Positions 16,010 through 17,343 of a DNA stretch of 17,343 bases are shown piece by piece. Positions within the stretch are counted from its first letter, which is position 1. Every line of letters starts with the position of its first letter. The notes beneath the pieces are model-generated. The model was not told the DNA's origin, made no database searches, and saw only the letters and a list, made by a program, of their open reading frames with translations. Made by a program: the position numbers and the translations under genes. The DNA comes from Clostridiales bacterium (GTDB lineage: Bacteria > Bacillota > Clostridia > Christensenellales > Aristaeellaceae). Location: NCBI GenBank assembly GCA_019420065.1, contig JAHZHX010000029.1, positions 1-17,343 of the forward strand, in the 5' to 3' direction.

Positions 16010-16041
16010 CATTTCACGACGTTTTTTATGCAATTTGCGAC
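16008..16041. repeat. Two 13-nt direct repeats with a 21-bp period, candidate LytTR binding site
   Basis: TGCATTTCACGAC (16008-16020) and TGCAATTTGCGAC (16029-16041) match at 10 of 13 positions and start exactly 21 bp apart, two helical turns. Known LytTR sites are paired direct repeats with about this spacing, and the only LytTR gene in view is transcribed away from this spot. The repeats do not match the classical AgrA or ComE consensus well, so the assignment rests on spacing and place. Confidence 0.4.
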
Positions 16042-16087
16042 AAACAAGCCCAATCCGGAAAATATCTGCTAACATATTTATCAATTA

Positions 16088-16102
16088 GGAGAGCATTTCT
16101 CC
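16088..16102 (+). other. Small hairpin in the GH3 leader
   Basis: GGAGA, a 5-nt loop and TCTCC form a short stem just upstream of the GH3 ribosome site (AAAGGCGG, 16110-16117). It has no T-run and so is not a terminator. Five pairs give little stability, and its role, if any, is unknown. An extended -10-like TGCTAACAT at 16067-16075 is a weak promoter candidate for the same gene. Confidence 0.25.
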
Positions 16103-16124
16103 AAAAATGAAAGGCGGTTGAACC

Positions 16125-17343
16125 ATGAAAAAATGGTCCCTGATCCTGGCTGCCGTCATGCTTCTGAGCATGACGCCGGCCGCAGTTCTGGCGCAGGACG
16201 CGCCTGCCGCGCTGACCAGCTATGAGCAAGTCAACGCTGCCATCACCGTCATCCCCGCCTCCGACACGCAGGCGGAGCTGGGCTACCTCAACGGCTATAC
16301 GACCATCCTGGAGGCGGACGGCCTGCGCTTCAAGGATCTGAACGGCAACGGCAAGCTGGACGTGTATGAGGACTGGCGCGCCGACATCGACGCGCGCGTA
16401 AAGGATCTCTACGACCAGATGACGCTGGAAGAGCGCGCCGGCCTGTTCTACCATGTGAATACCTGCGGCAACCCGCAGGGCGTGGACTTCGCTGACGAGC
16501 GCTACATGTTCTCCACCGAGAGCATCGTGCCCGACGAAAACGCCACGTTCAAATCCCGCCCCATGTGGTACTACATCAACGAGCTGCAGATCACCAGCCA
16601 CCTGGACAACACCAACGGCACGCCCGAGCAGCAGACGGTGTATCACAACGCCATGCAGGCGCTAGCCGAGAATACCCGCCTGGGCGTCCCGGTCGTGATC
16701 TCCAACGACCGCCAGTACAACGCCTGGGGCGGCATGATCGACTCTGCGCACGATGCGTTCGGCGCCGCCGGCGACCTGGAGCTGTCCAAGAAGCTTTGGA
16801 CGGCGTATTCGCTGGAAAGCCGCGCGGTCGGCATCCATGTCGTGCTGCATCCCTACAGTCAGGAGCTTGGCTCCTGGAACGGCGAGGATCCCCAGTACGC
16901 CGGCAGCATGACCCGCGAGGAGGTACTTGCCATCCAGGTGGAGGGTGGCACCAATGCCTGCATGAAGCACTTCATCGCCCGCGGCGGTGACTCCTCCTTC
17001 CAGAACGCCCGCAGCGACGCGCAGACCGTGGACAACTGGATGACCGCCTGGAAGATCGCCCTGGAGGGCAATCCCAAGTGGGTCATGACCAACGGCTACG
17101 GCACGGGCCTGACCAACACCGTCCATGTGGACTATGACAAGGAGACCATGGATTACCTGCGCAAGACCCTGGGCTATGAAGGCATTATCGTCTCCGACTG
17201 GGGCGACCAGGGCGACAGCAACTCGCAGGGCGTGACCGTGGACGGCGTGGACATCCTGTCCCTGACCATCCCCGAGCGCTATGCCTTCGCCATCAATCTG
17301 GGTCTGGACCAGATCGGCGCTTTCGCCTGCGATTACGAAGCCG
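16125..17343 (+). CDS. Secreted glycoside hydrolase family 3 protein, 5' part
   Basis: The reading frame is open from the ATG at 16125 to the window end (406 codons, incomplete). A signal peptide (1-23, cut after VLA) directs export. Residues 71-82, DLNGNGKLDVYE, fit an EF-hand calcium loop. The GH3 barrel follows, with LEERAGLF (101-108), KHF (281-283) and the catalytic nucleophile Asp358 in GIIVSDWG (353-360). GH3 enzymes remove sugars from the non-reducing ends of beta-glucosides or xylosides by a retaining mechanism; the acid/base residue and substrate determinants lie beyond the window. The usual KHFPGHG and NPRWGR-like sequences are replaced (KHFIARGGDSS; GEDPQYAG), so it is a divergent branch and its sugar specificity is open. 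The start has AAAGGCGG 7 nt upstream. It is divergent from the two-component operon and shares its regulatory region. Confidence 0.9.
   Translation, partial: MKKWSLILAAVMLLSMTPAAVLAQDAPAALTSYEQVNAAITVIPASDTQAELGYLNGYTTILEADGLRFKDLNGNGKLDVYEDWRADIDARVKDLYDQMTLEERAGLFYHVNTCGNPQGVDFADERYMFSTESIVPDENATFKSRPMWYYINELQITSHLDNTNGTPEQQTVYHNAMQALAENTRLGVPVVISNDRQYNAWGGMIDSAHDAFGAAGDLELSKKLWTAYSLESRAVGIHVVLHPYSQELGSWNGEDPQYAGSMTREEVLAIQVEGGTNACMKHFIARGGDSSFQNARSDAQTVDNWMTAWKIALEGNPKWVMTNGYGTGLTNTVHVDYDKETMDYLRKTLGYEGIIVSDWGDQGDSNSQGVTVDGVDILSLTIPERYAFAINLGLDQIGAFACDYEA

Noticed and set aside
15924..16124. Possible small AgrD-like peptide gene in the divergent intergenic region
   Set aside because: No short frame with a ribosome site, amphipathic leader and Cys-containing core was seen on either strand.
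16026..16646. Minus-strand open frame of 206 codons
   Set aside because: It is antisense to the GH3 gene, which has a signal peptide, ribosome site and catalytic motif.

Overview
The window looks like a chromosomal segment of a GC-rich (about 60% by eye), probably anaerobic, Bacillota/Clostridia-type organism. I infer this from strong AAGGAG-type ribosome sites, consensus TTGACA/TATAAT promoters, an AgrC-like GHKL kinase paired with a LytTR regulator, an SPL-like radical SAM gene start of a kind common in Clostridia, and a secreted family 3 glycoside hydrolase. Species cannot be assigned from the sequence alone.

Layout. Almost everything lies on the minus strand and is read from right to left; only the last gene is on the plus strand. 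(1) 16125-17343: 5' part of a secreted GH3 hydrolase on the plus strand, cut by the window edge. (2) 15923-13955: a two-component system, a LytTR response regulator followed by an AgrC-like sensor kinase with an 8-nt overlap. It has a consensus promoter at 15968-15997 and ends in a hairpin terminator at 13923-13956. No AgrB or AgrD-like peptide gene is visible. (3) 13851-12466: a MATE-family transporter with its own strong promoter directly behind that terminator. (4) 12376-228: eight tightly packed genes, nearly all overlapping or within 14 nt of each other: a secreted and membrane-anchored 841-aa protein, an ABC ATPase, an ABC-2 permease, a membrane protein with a long helical Gln/Ala stretch and a Gly-Gln repeat, a MoxR AAA+ ATPase, a DUF58 protein, a BatA-like VWA protein and a large double-VWA/amidotransferase-like protein. 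(5) 215-72: the start of a radical SAM gene, 12 nt after the cluster, which stops after 47 codons in sequence that does not resemble the rest of the family.

How the genes may work together. MoxR + DUF58 + VWA proteins form a recognised chaperone-like set in which the AAA+ ATPase acts on or through VWA adaptors with a metal (MIDAS) site. Here the set is fused into one transcription unit with an ABC-2 type transporter and three large membrane or extracytoplasmic proteins. Two of these share a flavodoxin/amidotransferase-like fold segment. I infer an ATP-driven, envelope-located assembly or remodelling machine with a MoxR 'engine' on the inside and VWA/amidotransferase-like domains outside. Its substrate is unknown. 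The two-component system and the MATE gene have separate transcription signals and need not belong to it.

The best leads are the integrated eight-gene machine, the broken radical SAM gene at the left edge, and the regulatory region between the two-component system and the GH3 gene (a 15-nt perfect palindrome over the -35 box plus two 13-nt direct repeats spaced exactly 21 bp).
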